In this document: piece by piece, positions 1 through 10,038 of the stretch
Layout: each line of letters begins with the position of its first letter
Position numbering within the stretch: the first letter of the stretch is position 1
Assembly: GCF_022171985.1 (NCBI RefSeq)
Contig: NZ_JAJVHF010000002.1
Coordinates: 496,001-560,000, forward strand
From: Huaxiibacter chinensis
Lineage (GTDB): Bacteria; Pseudomonadota; Gammaproteobacteria; Enterobacterales; Enterobacteriaceae
DNA: 64,000 nt
Reading direction: 5' to 3'
The notes under the pieces: model-generated
Database searches by the model: none
Seen by the model: the letters and a program-made list of their open reading frames with translations, nothing else
What the model was told of the DNA's origin: nothing
Program-made: the position numbers and the translations under genes

Positions 1-1
1 G

Positions 2-115
2 ATTCAACCCGGCGATATGGTGCTGCTTTCGCCGGCCTGTGCCAGCCTCGATCAGTTTAAAAACTTTGAACAGCGGGGCGATCTCTTTACCCGCCTGGCG
101 AAGGAGCTAGGGTGA
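2..115 (+). CDS. murD: UDP-N-acetylmuramoyl-L-alanine--D-glutamate ligase, C-terminal end only
   Basis: Only the last 37 codons are present; the gene runs off the left edge. The visible tail reads [19 protein letters not shown] and ends RLAKELG, the typical enterobacterial MurD C-terminus. MurD adds D-Glu to UDP-MurNAc-L-Ala in the cytoplasm. Its TGA stop overlaps the ftsW ATG (TGATG), as in the E. coli dcw cluster, so the two are translationally coupled. The identification rests on the C-terminal match and the position before ftsW. Confidence 0.93.
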   Translation: MQPGDMVLLSPACASLDQFKNFEQRGDLFTRLAKELG

Positions 116-1359
116 TGCGTTTATCCCTCCCTCGCCTGAGAATGCCGCGTCTGCCGGGGTTTGGCATCCTGGTGTGGCTGTTTGCGGCACTGAAAGGCTG
201 GGTCATGGCGTCCCGGGATAAAGATTCCGATAGCCTGGTCATGTACGACCGCATGCTGTTCTGGCTCACGCTGGGGCTGGCGGCGGTCGGTTTTATTATG
301 GTGACCTCCGCGTCAATGCCTGTCGGGCAGCGCCTGGCGAACGATCCTTTCTTGTTTGCCAAGCGTGACGGTATTTACATTATTCTGGCGTTCTGCCTGG
401 CGTTAATTACGCTGCGCCTGCCAATGACGTTCTGGCAGCGGCACAGTACCGCGATGCTTATCGCCTCGATCATCATGCTGTTAATCGTGCTGGTGGTGGG
501 CAGCTCGGTCAACGGTGCATCACGCTGGATTGCCTTTGGTCCGCTGCGAATTCAGCCTGCCGAATTTACCAAGCTATCGCTGTTTTGTTATCTCGCCAAC
601 TACCTGGTACGTAAGGTCGATGAAGTCCGCAATAACCTGCGCGGCTTCTTAAAACCGATGGGCGTGATTCTGGTGCTGGCGATCTTACTGCTTGCCCAGC
701 CTGACCTCGGGACGGTGGTGGTGTTGTTCGTGACGACCCTTGCCATGCTGTTCCTTGCGGGGGCGAAACTCTGGCAGTTCATCGCGATCATTGGGATGGG
801 GATATCCGCGGTTGTCCTGCTGATCCTTGCGGAACCTTACCGTATCCGACGCGTCACCTCTTTCTGGAACCCCTGGGAAGATCCCTTTGGCAGCGGTTAT
901 CAGCTGACGCAGTCGTTAATGGCTTTTGGGCGCGGTGAAGTATGGGGTCAGGGGCTGGGGAATTCCGTTCAGAAACTGGAGTACCTGCCCGAAGCGCATA
1001 CCGACTTTATCTTCTCCATCATTGGGGAAGAGCTGGGTTATATCGGTGTGGTATTAGCGCTTTTAATGGTATTCTTCGTCGCTTTCCGTGCCATGTCTAT
1101 TGGTCGAAAAGCGCTTGAAATCGATCACCGCTTCTCAGGTTTTCTCGCCTGTTCAATTGGTATCTGGTTTAGTTTTCAGGCATTAGTCAACGTCGGGGCC
1201 GCAGCGGGGATGCTGCCGACCAAAGGTCTGACGTTGCCCTTGATCAGTTATGGTGGCTCGAGTCTGCTGATTATGTCGACGGCCATCATGTTTTTGTTAC
1301 GCATAGATTATGAAACGCGTCTGGAAAAAGCCCAGGCGTTTACACGAGGTTCTCGATGA
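115..1359 (+). CDS. ftsW: Septal peptidoglycan glycosyltransferase FtsW
   Basis: SEDS-family polytopic membrane protein of 414 residues that polymerises lipid II at the septum together with FtsI. After a basic cytoplasmic N-terminus ([17 protein letters not shown]) there are about ten hydrophobic segments; the conserved stretches [29 protein letters not shown] and [14 protein letters not shown] are intact. I chose ATG 115 rather than the GTG at 112 because it gives the family length and the usual MRLSLPRL start. It overlaps the murD stop upstream and the murG start (ATGA) downstream, so it is expressed within the division operon. Confidence 0.97.
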   Translation: MRLSLPRLRMPRLPGFGILVWLFAALKGWVMASRDKDSDSLVMYDRMLFWLTLGLAAVGFIMVTSASMPVGQRLANDPFLFAKRDGIYIILAFCLALITLRLPMTFWQRHSTAMLIASIIMLLIVLVVGSSVNGASRWIAFGPLRIQPAEFTKLSLFCYLANYLVRKVDEVRNNLRGFLKPMGVILVLAILLLAQPDLGTVVVLFVTTLAMLFLAGAKLWQFIAIIGMGISAVVLLILAEPYRIRRVTSFWNPWEDPFGSGYQLTQSLMAFGRGEVWGQGLGNSVQKLEYLPEAHTDFIFSIIGEELGYIGVVLALLMVFFVAFRAMSIGRKALEIDHRFSGFLACSIGIWFSFQALVNVGAAAGMLPTKGLTLPLISYGGSSLLIMSTAIMFLLRIDYETRLEKAQAFTRGSR

Positions 1360-2420
1360 ATCAACCGAAGCGGTTAATGGTGATGGCAGGGGGGACCGGC
1401 GGGCATGTGTTCCCCGGGCTTGCGGTTGCGCACCATTTAATGGGCCAGGGCTGGCAGGTACGCTGGCTCGGAACCGCCGATCGCATGGAAGCCGACCTGG
1501 TGCCAAAACACGGCATTGAGATCGACTTTATCCGTATTTCCGGCCTGCGCGGCAAGGGGCTTAAAGCGCTGTTGCTGGCGCCTGTACGCATCTTTAACGC
1601 CTGGCGTCAGGCCCGTGCCATCATGAAACGCTTCAATCCTGATGCTGTTTTAGGAATGGGAGGCTATGTGTCAGGGCCGGGCGGTCTGGCGGCATGGTCG
1701 CTGGGGATCCCGGTAATACTGCACGAGCAAAACGGCATTGCCGGTTTGACGAACAAATGGCTGGCGAAGATTGCGACCAAAGTGATGCAGGCCTTTCCTG
1801 GCGCTTTCCCGACCGCGGATGTTGTGGGTAACCCGGTGCGCGTTGACGTACTGGCGCTGCCGCTGCCGCAGCAACGTCTTGAAGGGCGTGACGGGCCGGT
1901 ACGTGTTCTGGTGGTGGGCGGTTCTCAGGGGGCGCGCATTCTGAATATGACGCTGCCTCAGGTGGCGGCGAAACTGGGCGAGACGGTCACTATCTGGCAT
2001 CAGAGTGGAAAGGGTGCGCAGCAAACCGTTGAGCAGGCCTATGCCGATGCGGGAGAGCCGCAGCATAAGGTCACCGAGTTTATTGACGATATGGCTGCCG
2101 CCTACGCCTGGGCCGATGTGGTCGTGTGTCGCTCCGGTGCGCTGACGGTCAGCGAGATTGCAGCAGCCGGTCTGCCGGCTATCTTTGTGCCTTTCCAGCA
2201 TAAAGACAGACAGCAGTACTGGAACGCGTTACCCCTCGAAAAAGCGGGCGCCGCGAAAATATTTGAACAGCCGCACTTTACCGCCGAGGCGGTCGCCAAC
2301 ACCCTGGCGGGCTGGAATCGTGAAACATTGCTGGAGATGGCCGAGCGCGCACGTGCCGCCGCCATTCCGGATGCGACCGAACGGGTAGCAAATGAAGTAA
2401 GCCTGGCTGCAAAGGCTTAA
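1356..2420 (+). CDS. murG: UDP-GlcNAc:undecaprenyl-pyrophosphoryl-MurNAc-pentapeptide GlcNAc transferase MurG
   Basis: Peripheral inner-membrane GT28 glycosyltransferase that converts lipid I to lipid II. The N-terminal glycine-rich loop [14 protein letters not shown] starts near residue 10, [11 protein letters not shown] and HEQNGIAG follow, and the C-terminal nucleotide-binding region contains [12 protein letters not shown] and the [26 protein letters not shown] acceptor-domain motifs. Length is 354 residues, close to the E. coli protein. ATG 1356 overlaps the ftsW stop. A 58-bp spacer follows before murC. Confidence 0.97.
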   Translation: MNQPKRLMVMAGGTGGHVFPGLAVAHHLMGQGWQVRWLGTADRMEADLVPKHGIEIDFIRISGLRGKGLKALLLAPVRIFNAWRQARAIMKRFNPDAVLGMGGYVSGPGGLAAWSLGIPVILHEQNGIAGLTNKWLAKIATKVMQAFPGAFPTADVVGNPVRVDVLALPLPQQRLEGRDGPVRVLVVGGSQGARILNMTLPQVAAKLGETVTIWHQSGKGAQQTVEQAYADAGEPQHKVTEFIDDMAAAYAWADVVVCRSGALTVSEIAAAGLPAIFVPFQHKDRQQYWNALPLEKAGAAKIFEQPHFTAEAVANTLAGWNRETLLEMAERARAAAIPDATERVANEVSLAAKA

Positions 2421-2478
2421 CCCTTGTAACGCCTTTTGCGTTGCACGAATTTTAAGAAGTATCGATGGCGGTTAGAGA

Positions 2479-3954
2479 ATGAATACACAACAACTGGCAA
2501 AACTGCGTTCAATCGTGCCCGAGATGCGTCGCGTCCGGCACATCCACTTTGTTGGCATCGGTGGTGCTGGCATGGGCGGTATTGCCGAAGTTTTAGCGAA
2601 CGAGGGCTATCAGATCAGCGGGTCCGATCTGGCGCCTAACCCTGTTACGCAGCAGTTAGCGTCGCTTGGGGCGACCCTCTATTTTAACCATCGCCCGGAA
2701 AACGTGCGCGATGCGAGTGTTGTTGTGGTCTCCAGCGCCATCTCTGCCGATAACCCTGAAATCGTCGCTGCGCATGAAGCGCGTATCCCGGTCATCCGCC
2801 GTGCTGAAATGCTGGCAGAACTGATGCGTTTTCGTCACGGTATCGCCGTAGCCGGTACGCACGGTAAAACGACCACCACCGCGATGGTTTCCAGCATTTA
2901 TGCGGAAGCGGGTCTCGATCCGACGTTCGTTAACGGTGGCCTGGTCAAGGCCGCGGGCGTGCATGCGCGCCTGGGGCACAGCCGCTATCTGATTGCCGAA
3001 GCGGATGAGAGCGACGCATCGTTCCTGCACCTGCAACCGATGGTCGCCATTGTGACCAACATCGAAGCTGACCATATGGATACTTACCAGGGCGACTTCG
3101 AAAACTTAAAGCAGACATTTATTAACTTTCTGCACAACCTGCCGTTCTATGGCCGTGCGGTGATGTGTGTTGACGATCCGGTCATTCGCGAGCTTTTACC
3201 GCGCGTGGGACGTCAAATCACCACCTACGGTTTTAGCGAAGACGCCGATGTGCGTGTGGAAGAGTACAAACAGTTCGGCGCACAGGGGCACTTTACCCTC
3301 GCGCGTCAGGATAAACCGTTACTGCACGTTACGCTGAACGCGCCGGGTCGGCACAACGCCTTAAACGCGGCGGCAGCTGTTGCGGTGGCGACGGAAGAGG
3401 GCATTGATGACGACGCTATTCTGCGCGCGCTGGAAAGCTTCCAGGGCACCGGGCGTCGTTTTGATTTCCTTGGCGAGTATCCGCTGGAGCCCGTGAACGG
3501 CAAGCCCGGTAGCGCAATGCTGGTGGATGACTACGGTCACCATCCGACGGAAGTTGACGCGACCATCAAAGCCGCGCGCGCTGGCTGGCCGGATAAGAAT
3601 CTGGTGATGATATTCCAGCCGCACCGTTACACCCGCACACGCGATCTGTACGATGATTTCGCGAACGTGCTCTCGCAGGTGGATACGCTGCTGATGCTGG
3701 ACGTTTATTCTGCGGGTGAAAATCCGATTCCGGGCGCTGACAGCCGTTCCCTGTGTCGTACTATTCGTGGACGCGGTAAGATCGACCCTATTTTGGTTCC
3801 AGATCCTGCGCAAGTCGCCGACATGCTGGCGCCTGTATTAACCGGTAACGATTTAATCCTGATTCAGGGCGCAGGAAATATCGGCAAAATCGCGCGTAAC
3901 TTATCTGAAATCAAACTGAAGCCGCAAACTGCTGGGGATGAACGTCATGGCTGA
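2479..3954 (+). CDS. murC: UDP-N-acetylmuramate--L-alanine ligase MurC
   Basis: Cytoplasmic ATP-dependent Mur ligase (491 residues) that adds L-Ala to UDP-MurNAc, the first step of the peptide stem. The N-terminal [12 protein letters not shown] nucleotide-fold motif, the central P-loop [11 protein letters not shown], the EADESDASF and NIEADHMD metal/substrate motifs and the C-terminal [10 protein letters not shown] and FQPHRYTRT motifs are all intact. Its 3' end overlaps the ddlB start by 8 bp, indicating coupled translation. Confidence 0.97.
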   Translation: MNTQQLAKLRSIVPEMRRVRHIHFVGIGGAGMGGIAEVLANEGYQISGSDLAPNPVTQQLASLGATLYFNHRPENVRDASVVVVSSAISADNPEIVAAHEARIPVIRRAEMLAELMRFRHGIAVAGTHGKTTTTAMVSSIYAEAGLDPTFVNGGLVKAAGVHARLGHSRYLIAEADESDASFLHLQPMVAIVTNIEADHMDTYQGDFENLKQTFINFLHNLPFYGRAVMCVDDPVIRELLPRVGRQITTYGFSEDADVRVEEYKQFGAQGHFTLARQDKPLLHVTLNAPGRHNALNAAAAVAVATEEGIDDDAILRALESFQGTGRRFDFLGEYPLEPVNGKPGSAMLVDDYGHHPTEVDATIKAARAGWPDKNLVMIFQPHRYTRTRDLYDDFANVLSQVDTLLMLDVYSAGENPIPGADSRSLCRTIRGRGKIDPILVPDPAQVADMLAPVLTGNDLILIQGAGNIGKIARNLSEIKLKPQTAGDERHG

Positions 3955-4867
3955 TAAAATCGCCGTCCTGTCAGGCGGAACTTCTGCAGAGCGTGACGTT
4001 TCACTGAACTCCGGGGCTGCCGTACTGGCAGGCTTGCGCGAAGGTGGCGTGGATGCGCATCTGGTCGATCCGAAAGACGTAGACGTTACGCGCCTGAAAG
4101 AGATGGGCTTCGATAAGGTCTTTATTGCGCTTCATGGGCGTGGCGGAGAAGACGGCACGCTTCAGGGATTACTTGAATTGATCGGTATGCCTTACACCGG
4201 TAGCGGCGTGATGGCATCAGCTATTTCCATGGATAAACTGCGCAGCAAATTGCTGTGGCAAGGCGCGGGATTGCCCGTCGCCCCCTGGGTTGCATTAACC
4301 CGTCGTGAATTCGAAATGGGCCTCAATGACGACGTTAATTCGCGCATTGTCGGGCTGGGTTTACCGGTTATTGTTAAGCCCAGCCGTGAAGGCTCCAGCG
4401 TGGGTATGTCTAAAGTGACAGAAGCTGCGGATTTAACGCAGGCGTTAGCATTGGCATTTCAACATGATGAAGAAGTTTTAATAGAAAAATGGCTCAGCGG
4501 GCCAGAATTCACCGTGGCGATGCTTGGAGAAGAAATATTACCCTCTATTCGCATCCAACCTGCCGGAACCTTCTATGATTATGAGGCGAAGTATCTCTCT
4601 GATGAGACGCAATATTTCTGCCCAAGCGGTCTGGAAGATGACCAGGAAGCCCAATTGCAGTCTTTGGTCTTAAAAGCCTGGGCCGTTTTAGGGTGTCGCG
4701 GCTGGGGTCGCATTGACGTTATGCAGGATAGCGATAAGCAATTTTATTTGCTGGAAGCCAATACATCGCCGGGGATGACCAGCCATAGCCTTGTGCCGAT
4801 GGCGGGGCGTCAGGCCGGCATGAGCTTCTCGCAACTGGTCGTGCGCATTCTGGACCAGGCGGGCTGA
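3947..4867 (+). CDS. ddlB: D-alanine--D-alanine ligase DdlB
   Basis: ATP-grasp ligase making the D-Ala-D-Ala dipeptide for the pentapeptide stem. Family motifs seen: [12 protein letters not shown] at the N-terminus, [14 protein letters not shown], the ATP-grasp segment [15 protein letters not shown], and the Mg-binding/omega region ending [16 protein letters not shown] used ATG 3947 (MADKIAV) instead of the upstream in-frame ATG 3938 because it gives 306 residues, the E. coli length, with a GGGGA ribosome-binding site upstream. It lies inside the end of murC and is followed 1 bp later by ftsQ. Confidence 0.96.
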   Translation: MADKIAVLSGGTSAERDVSLNSGAAVLAGLREGGVDAHLVDPKDVDVTRLKEMGFDKVFIALHGRGGEDGTLQGLLELIGMPYTGSGVMASAISMDKLRSKLLWQGAGLPVAPWVALTRREFEMGLNDDVNSRIVGLGLPVIVKPSREGSSVGMSKVTEAADLTQALALAFQHDEEVLIEKWLSGPEFTVAMLGEEILPSIRIQPAGTFYDYEAKYLSDETQYFCPSGLEDDQEAQLQSLVLKAWAVLGCRGWGRIDVMQDSDKQFYLLEANTSPGMTSHSLVPMAGRQAGMSFSQLVVRILDQAG

Positions 4868-4868
4868 T

Positions 4869-5705
4869 ATGTCTCAGGCTGCATTGAACACGCGCAACCG
4901 CGATGACGAGGAAGAATACCGTTCTTCGGGTCGGAGTAATGGAACGCGTCTTGCAGGGATACTTTTCCTGTTGGGCGTGCTGTGCACCGTGTTTATCAGT
5001 GGCTGGATGGTGCTGGGCTGGATGGAAGATGCGCAACGTTTACCCCTGTCTAAGCTGGTGGTAACCGGTGAGCGCCATTTCACCCGTAACGATGATATTC
5101 GCCAGTCAATACTCGCTTTAGGGTCGCCAGGCACCTTTATGACCCAGGATGTCAACATCATCCAGAGCCAGATTGAACGCCTGCCCTGGATTAAACAGGC
5201 CAGCGTCAGAAAGCAATGGCCTGATGAATTGAAGATTCATCTGGTTGAATATGTGCCCATTGCGCGTTGGAATGATCAGCACATGGTCGATGCTAACGGA
5301 AATGCCTTTAGCGTCCCGGCCGATCGTGTCAGCAAGCAGAATTTACCTCTGTTATCCGGTCCGGAAGGCAGTGAAAACGAAGTTCTGCAGGCGTTCCGCG
5401 AAATGGGACAGGTGCTGGCGAAAGACAGGTTTACATTAAAAGACGCTGCAATGACGGCTCGCCGTTCATGGCAACTGACGTTAACGAATGGAATTAAGCT
5501 GAATCTGGGCCGCGGTGACACGATGAAGCGTCTGGCGCGTTTTGTGGAACTTTACCCTGTTCTACTACAGCAGGCGCAGGCCGAAGGCAAACAGATAAGC
5601 TACGTTGATTTGCGCTATGACTCAGGCGCCGCAGTCGGCTGGGTACCGGCTCCGGTTGAGGAACCTAATCAGCAACAGAATCAGGCACAGGTACAGGCAG
5701 AATAA
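4869..5705 (+). CDS. ftsQ: Cell division protein FtsQ
   Basis: Bitopic divisome protein of 278 residues linking early and late division proteins (FtsQLB subcomplex). It has a short polar cytoplasmic N-terminus, one membrane segment at about residues 28-50, then the periplasmic POTRA domain beginning [18 protein letters not shown] and the beta domain with [14 protein letters not shown]. The C-terminus is a Gln-rich tail. One residue is missing relative to E. coli before LPWIK, a harmless-looking indel. Translation is probably coupled to ddlB and ftsA by 1-2 bp spacers. Confidence 0.96.
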   Translation: MSQAALNTRNRDDEEEYRSSGRSNGTRLAGILFLLGVLCTVFISGWMVLGWMEDAQRLPLSKLVVTGERHFTRNDDIRQSILALGSPGTFMTQDVNIIQSQIERLPWIKQASVRKQWPDELKIHLVEYVPIARWNDQHMVDANGNAFSVPADRVSKQNLPLLSGPEGSENEVLQAFREMGQVLAKDRFTLKDAAMTARRSWQLTLTNGIKLNLGRGDTMKRLARFVELYPVLLQQAQAEGKQISYVDLRYDSGAAVGWVPAPVEEPNQQQNQAQVQAE

Positions 5706-5707
5706 CA

Positions 5708-6964
5708 ATGATCAAGGCGACGGACAGAAAACTGGTAGTTGGACTGGAGATTGGCACCGCTAAGGTCGCCGCTTTAGTAGGGGAAGTTCTGCCCGACGGT
5801 ATGGTCAATATCATTGGCGTAGGCAGCTGCCCGTCTCGTGGTATGGATAAAGGTGGGGTGAACGATCTTGAGTCGGTGGTGAAATGCGTACAGCGCGCCA
5901 TCGATCAGGCTGAATTGATGGCTGATTGCCAGATTTCTTCCGTTTATCTGGCACTCTCTGGCAAGCACATTAGCTGCCAGAACGAAATCGGTATGGTCCC
6001 GATTTCTGAAGAGGAAGTGACACAGGAAGATGTGGAAAACGTTGTGCACACGGCGAAATCCGTGCGCGTGCGCGATGAGCATCGTGTTCTGCATGTTATC
6101 CCGCAGGAATATGCGATCGACTATCAAGAGGGAATTAAAAACCCGGTCGGTCTTTCTGGCGTGCGAATGCAGGCAAAAGTGCACTTGATCACATGTCACA
6201 ACGATATGGCGAAGAACATTGTTAAAGCCGTTGAACGTTGTGGGCTGAAAGTTGACCAACTTATTTTTGCGGGACTGGCGGCAAGCTATTCCGTACTGAC
6301 TGAAGACGAACGTGAACTGGGCGTCTGTGTAGTCGATATCGGCGGTGGTACAATGGATATCGCCGTCTACACTGGCGGGGCCTTGCGCCACACGAAAGTG
6401 ATCCCGTATGCCGGGAACGTGGTGACCAGCGATATTGCGTACGCCTTTGGTACGCCGCCGAGCGATGCAGAGGCGATAAAAGTTCGCCACGGTTGCGCAC
6501 TGGGGTCGATTGTCGGTAAAGATGAGAGCGTTGAAGTGCCAAGCGTGGGTGGACGACCGCCGCGCAGCCTGCAGCGCCAGACGCTGGCAGAGGTTATTGA
6601 GCCGCGCTACACCGAGCTGCTCAACCTGGTCAACGAAGAGATTTTACAGTTACAGGAACAGCTTCGTCAGCAGGGTGTGAAGCATCATCTTGCGGCGGGG
6701 ATTGTATTAACCGGCGGCGCGGCGCAAATTGAAGGACTTGCGGCCTGTGCACAGCGCGTGTTCCATACGCAGGTTCGTATTGGTGCGCCGCTGAATATTA
6801 CCGGTTTAACGGATTACGCTCAGGAGCCGTACTATTCAACGGCTGTGGGCCTGCTTCATTATGGGAAAGAGTCCCACTTAAGTGGTGAAGCAGAAGTGGA
6901 AAAACGGGCGTCGGTCGGTTCATGGGTCAAACGACTCAATTCCTGGCTGCGAAAAGAGTTTTAA
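5708..6964 (+). CDS. ftsA: Cell division protein FtsA, actin-like Z-ring anchor
   Basis: Cytoplasmic actin-fold ATPase (418 residues) that tethers FtsZ to the inner membrane and recruits later division proteins. Phosphate-binding loops are visible as GLEIGTAKVAALVGE near the N-terminus and VVDIGGGTMDIAVYTGG centrally; the adenosine motif VLTGGAAQIEG lies towards the C-terminus. The last residues, SVGSWVKRLNSWLRKEF, form the amphipathic membrane-targeting helix. Two residues shorter than E. coli FtsA, in the linker before that helix. Confidence 0.97.
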   Translation: MIKATDRKLVVGLEIGTAKVAALVGEVLPDGMVNIIGVGSCPSRGMDKGGVNDLESVVKCVQRAIDQAELMADCQISSVYLALSGKHISCQNEIGMVPISEEEVTQEDVENVVHTAKSVRVRDEHRVLHVIPQEYAIDYQEGIKNPVGLSGVRMQAKVHLITCHNDMAKNIVKAVERCGLKVDQLIFAGLAASYSVLTEDERELGVCVVDIGGGTMDIAVYTGGALRHTKVIPYAGNVVTSDIAYAFGTPPSDAEAIKVRHGCALGSIVGKDESVEVPSVGGRPPRSLQRQTLAEVIEPRYTELLNLVNEEILQLQEQLRQQGVKHHLAAGIVLTGGAAQIEGLAACAQRVFHTQVRIGAPLNITGLTDYAQEPYYSTAVGLLHYGKESHLSGEAEVEKRASVGSWVKRLNSWLRKEF

Positions 6965-6972
6965 TTTTTAAA

Positions 6973-6997
6973 GAGACCGGAGAAAATTAGCGGTCTC
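6973..6997 (+). other. Hairpin in the ftsA-ftsZ spacer
   Basis: A 7-bp perfect inverted repeat, GAGACCG and CGGTCTC, separated by 11 bases, occupies the 60-bp gap between ftsA and ftsZ. There is no T-run after it, so it is not an obvious terminator. It could influence stability or processing of the ftsQAZ message; that is inference. Confidence 0.45.
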
Positions 6998-7024
6998 AGG
7001 CGACAGGCACAACGGAGAGAAACT

Positions 7025-8176
7025 ATGTTTGAACCAATGGAATTAACCAACGACGCGGTGATTAAAGTCATCGGCGTCGGTGGCGGCGGCGGTAACGCTG
7101 TAGAGCATATGGTGCGTGAACGCATTGAAGGCGTTGAATTCTTTGCCGTCAACACCGATGCTCAGGCACTGCGTAAAACAGCGGTAGGCCAGACCATTCA
7201 GATCGGCGGTGGCATCACCAAAGGTCTGGGCGCAGGCGCTAACCCGGAAGTGGGCCGCAATGCCGCTGAAGAAGACCGTGAAGCACTGCGTGCTGCGCTT
7301 GATGGTGCAGACATGGTGTTTATCGCCGCAGGTATGGGTGGCGGTACCGGTACCGGTGCTGCGCCTGTTGTAGCGGAAGTCGCAAAAGATTTAGGTATCC
7401 TGACCGTTGCTGTCGTGACCAAGCCTTTCAACTTTGAAGGCAAGAAGCGTATGGCGTTTGCGGAGCAGGGTATCACCGAGCTGTCCAAGCATGTGGACTC
7501 GCTGATTACCATTCCGAACGACAAGTTGCTGAAAGTGCTGGGTCGCGGTATTTCCCTGCTTGACGCCTTCGGTGCGGCAAATGACGTGCTGAAAGGCGCA
7601 GTCCAGGGTATCGCCGAACTGATTACCCGTCCGGGCCTGATGAACGTCGACTTCGCCGACGTGCGCACCGTAATGTCCGAAATGGGCTACGCGATGATGG
7701 GGTCTGGTGTGGCGAGCGGTGAAGACCGTGCAGAAGAAGCGGCTGAAATGGCTATCTCTTCTCCTCTGCTGGAAGATATCGACCTGTCTGGCGCTCGTGG
7801 CGTGCTGGTTAACATCACGGCGGGCTTCGACCTGCGTCTGGACGAATTTGAAACGGTGGGTAATACCATTCGTGCCTTCGCGTCTGATAACGCCACTGTC
7901 GTTATCGGTACGTCGCTCGACCCAGAAATGAACGACGAGCTGCGTGTTACCGTTGTTGCCACCGGTATCGGTATGGACAAGCGTCCAGAGATCACCCTGG
8001 TCACCAACAAACAGACTCAGCAACCGGTGATGGATCGTTACCAGCAGCACGGCATGGCTCCGCTGTCTCAGGAGCAAAAACCCGCTGCAAAAGTGGTTAA
8101 CGACAACACGCCACAAACCGCGAAAGAGCCGGATTATCTGGATATCCCAGCGTTCCTGCGTAAGCAAGCTGATTAA
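7025..8176 (+). CDS. ftsZ: Cell division GTPase FtsZ
   Basis: Tubulin homologue that polymerises into the Z ring (383 residues, same length as E. coli). The N-terminal [10 protein letters not shown] loop, the tubulin signature [14 protein letters not shown], the NTDAQAL segment and the T7 loop with [11 protein letters not shown] are present. The linker after about residue 317 is Gln/Pro/Lys-rich. The conserved C-terminal peptide [16 protein letters not shown], which binds FtsA and ZipA, is intact. Ribosome-binding site GGAGAGAA precedes the ATG. Confidence 0.98.
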   Translation: MFEPMELTNDAVIKVIGVGGGGGNAVEHMVRERIEGVEFFAVNTDAQALRKTAVGQTIQIGGGITKGLGAGANPEVGRNAAEEDREALRAALDGADMVFIAAGMGGGTGTGAAPVVAEVAKDLGILTVAVVTKPFNFEGKKRMAFAEQGITELSKHVDSLITIPNDKLLKVLGRGISLLDAFGAANDVLKGAVQGIAELITRPGLMNVDFADVRTVMSEMGYAMMGSGVASGEDRAEEAAEMAISSPLLEDIDLSGARGVLVNITAGFDLRLDEFETVGNTIRAFASDNATVVIGTSLDPEMNDELRVTVVATGIGMDKRPEITLVTNKQTQQPVMDRYQQHGMAPLSQEQKPAAKVVNDNTPQTAKEPDYLDIPAFLRKQAD

Positions 8177-8256
8177 GAATTAGCTGGAATTAGGGGATTT
8201 GCGCTCTTTGTGCTAAACTGGCCACCCGTTAGTGATATACACTCTCGGTTGGATAA

Positions 8257-9195
<939 letters not shown>

Positions 9196-9219
9196 CGGTT
9201 AGATCCGTTCTGTAAATTC

Positions 9220-9268
9220 GACTGGTTTACCTGGTACTCTCTCCGGCCAGGGAGACCAGTCGTTTTTG
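9220..9268 (+). terminator. Intrinsic terminator after lpxC
   Basis: GACTGGT (9220-9226) pairs with ACCAGTC (9255-9261), enclosing a further imperfect inner stem, and is followed by GTTTTTG. It lies 24 bp after the lpxC stop and separates the dcw/lpxC unit from secM-secA. Confidence 0.75.
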
Positions 9269-9473
9269 TTTCTGCATTTCAGCCTGTTATTTCATTCTGA
9301 CGTTTCCTGCCCTGATGGAGCCCGCTTGCGCGTTCGCTGCATTCTTGACCGTTTTTACCTTTCGCATAACGTCATTCCTGCTGCTGTGCTTTAGCTTTAG
9401 TGGTAATATCTCAACGCTAAAAAGAATATTTTGATGTAAGCCACTTCAGGCTTACCTTGTGATGGTGGATTAA
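9269..9473. other. lpxC-secM spacer
   Basis: About 200 bp with no supported gene. A plus-strand frame at 9315-9434 would give a 39-residue peptide but has no ribosome-binding site. In many other gammaproteobacteria a DUF721 (DciA) gene sits in this slot; it is absent here, as in E. coli. The secM promoter is expected in this interval but I could not fix its boxes with confidence. Confidence 0.5.
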
Positions 9474-9977
9474 GTGAGCGGAATTTTAACGCGCTGGCGA
9501 CAACTTGGCAGACGTTACCTCTGGCCGCATCTCTTATTAGGGATGGTTGCGGCGAGCTTCGGCTTGCCTGCGCTCAGCAATACCGCCGAAGCGGCTGCCC
9601 CTGCTAAAACCGCTACCACCAAACACGATCTCTCAACGCGGGTTAACTTCTCTAATCTCGCGCTGCTTGACGCCAATCGCCGTCCAAACTTTACCGTCGA
9701 TTACTGGCATCAGCATGCTATCCGTACCGTTATTCGTCATCTTTCCTTTGCCATGGCACCTCAGGCGCTGCCTGCCGTGGAAGAGTCTTTACCGGTTCAG
9801 GCTCATCATCTGGCGCTGCTGGATACCTTAACCGGACTGCTGACCCAGGAAAGTAAGCCGCCAGTCATCGTTCGTCAGATGGCGAAAACGCCTTTCGTTC
9901 ACCCTGAGAGCTTCTCCGTGCTGGCCTGGGTCAGCCAGGTGCAGGGTATCCGCGCCGGACCTCAACGCCTTAGCTAA
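9474..9977 (+). CDS. secM: Secretion monitor SecM
   Basis: Regulatory secreted peptide (167 residues) whose translation pauses when its export is slow; the stall exposes the secA ribosome-binding site and raises SecA synthesis. The N-terminus is a long signal peptide (basic [15 protein letters not shown], then a hydrophobic LLLGMVAAS core). The arrest motif FxxxxWIxxxxGIRAGP is at residues 147-163 as [17 protein letters not shown]: Phe147, Trp152, Gly158, Arg160 and Pro163 are kept, but the Ile after Trp is Val153. The start is GTG at 9474, also used in E. coli. secA begins 61 bp downstream on the same message. Confidence 0.95.
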   Translation: MSGILTRWRQLGRRYLWPHLLLGMVAASFGLPALSNTAEAAAPAKTATTKHDLSTRVNFSNLALLDANRRPNFTVDYWHQHAIRTVIRHLSFAMAPQALPAVEESLPVQAHHLALLDTLTGLLTQESKPPVIVRQMAKTPFVHPESFSVLAWVSQVQGIRAGPQRLS

Positions 9978-10038
9978 ATTAATTGTTTTTCAATACCTTA
10001 ATTTATGAAACCCAGACTGGGGCGCTTGAGAATTTACT

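Noticed and set aside
9315..9434. 39-residue plus-strand frame upstream of secM
   Set aside because: Hydrophobic in part, but it has no ribosome-binding site, ends just before the secM leader, and is not recognisable as a conserved peptide. Treated as promoter/leader sequence.
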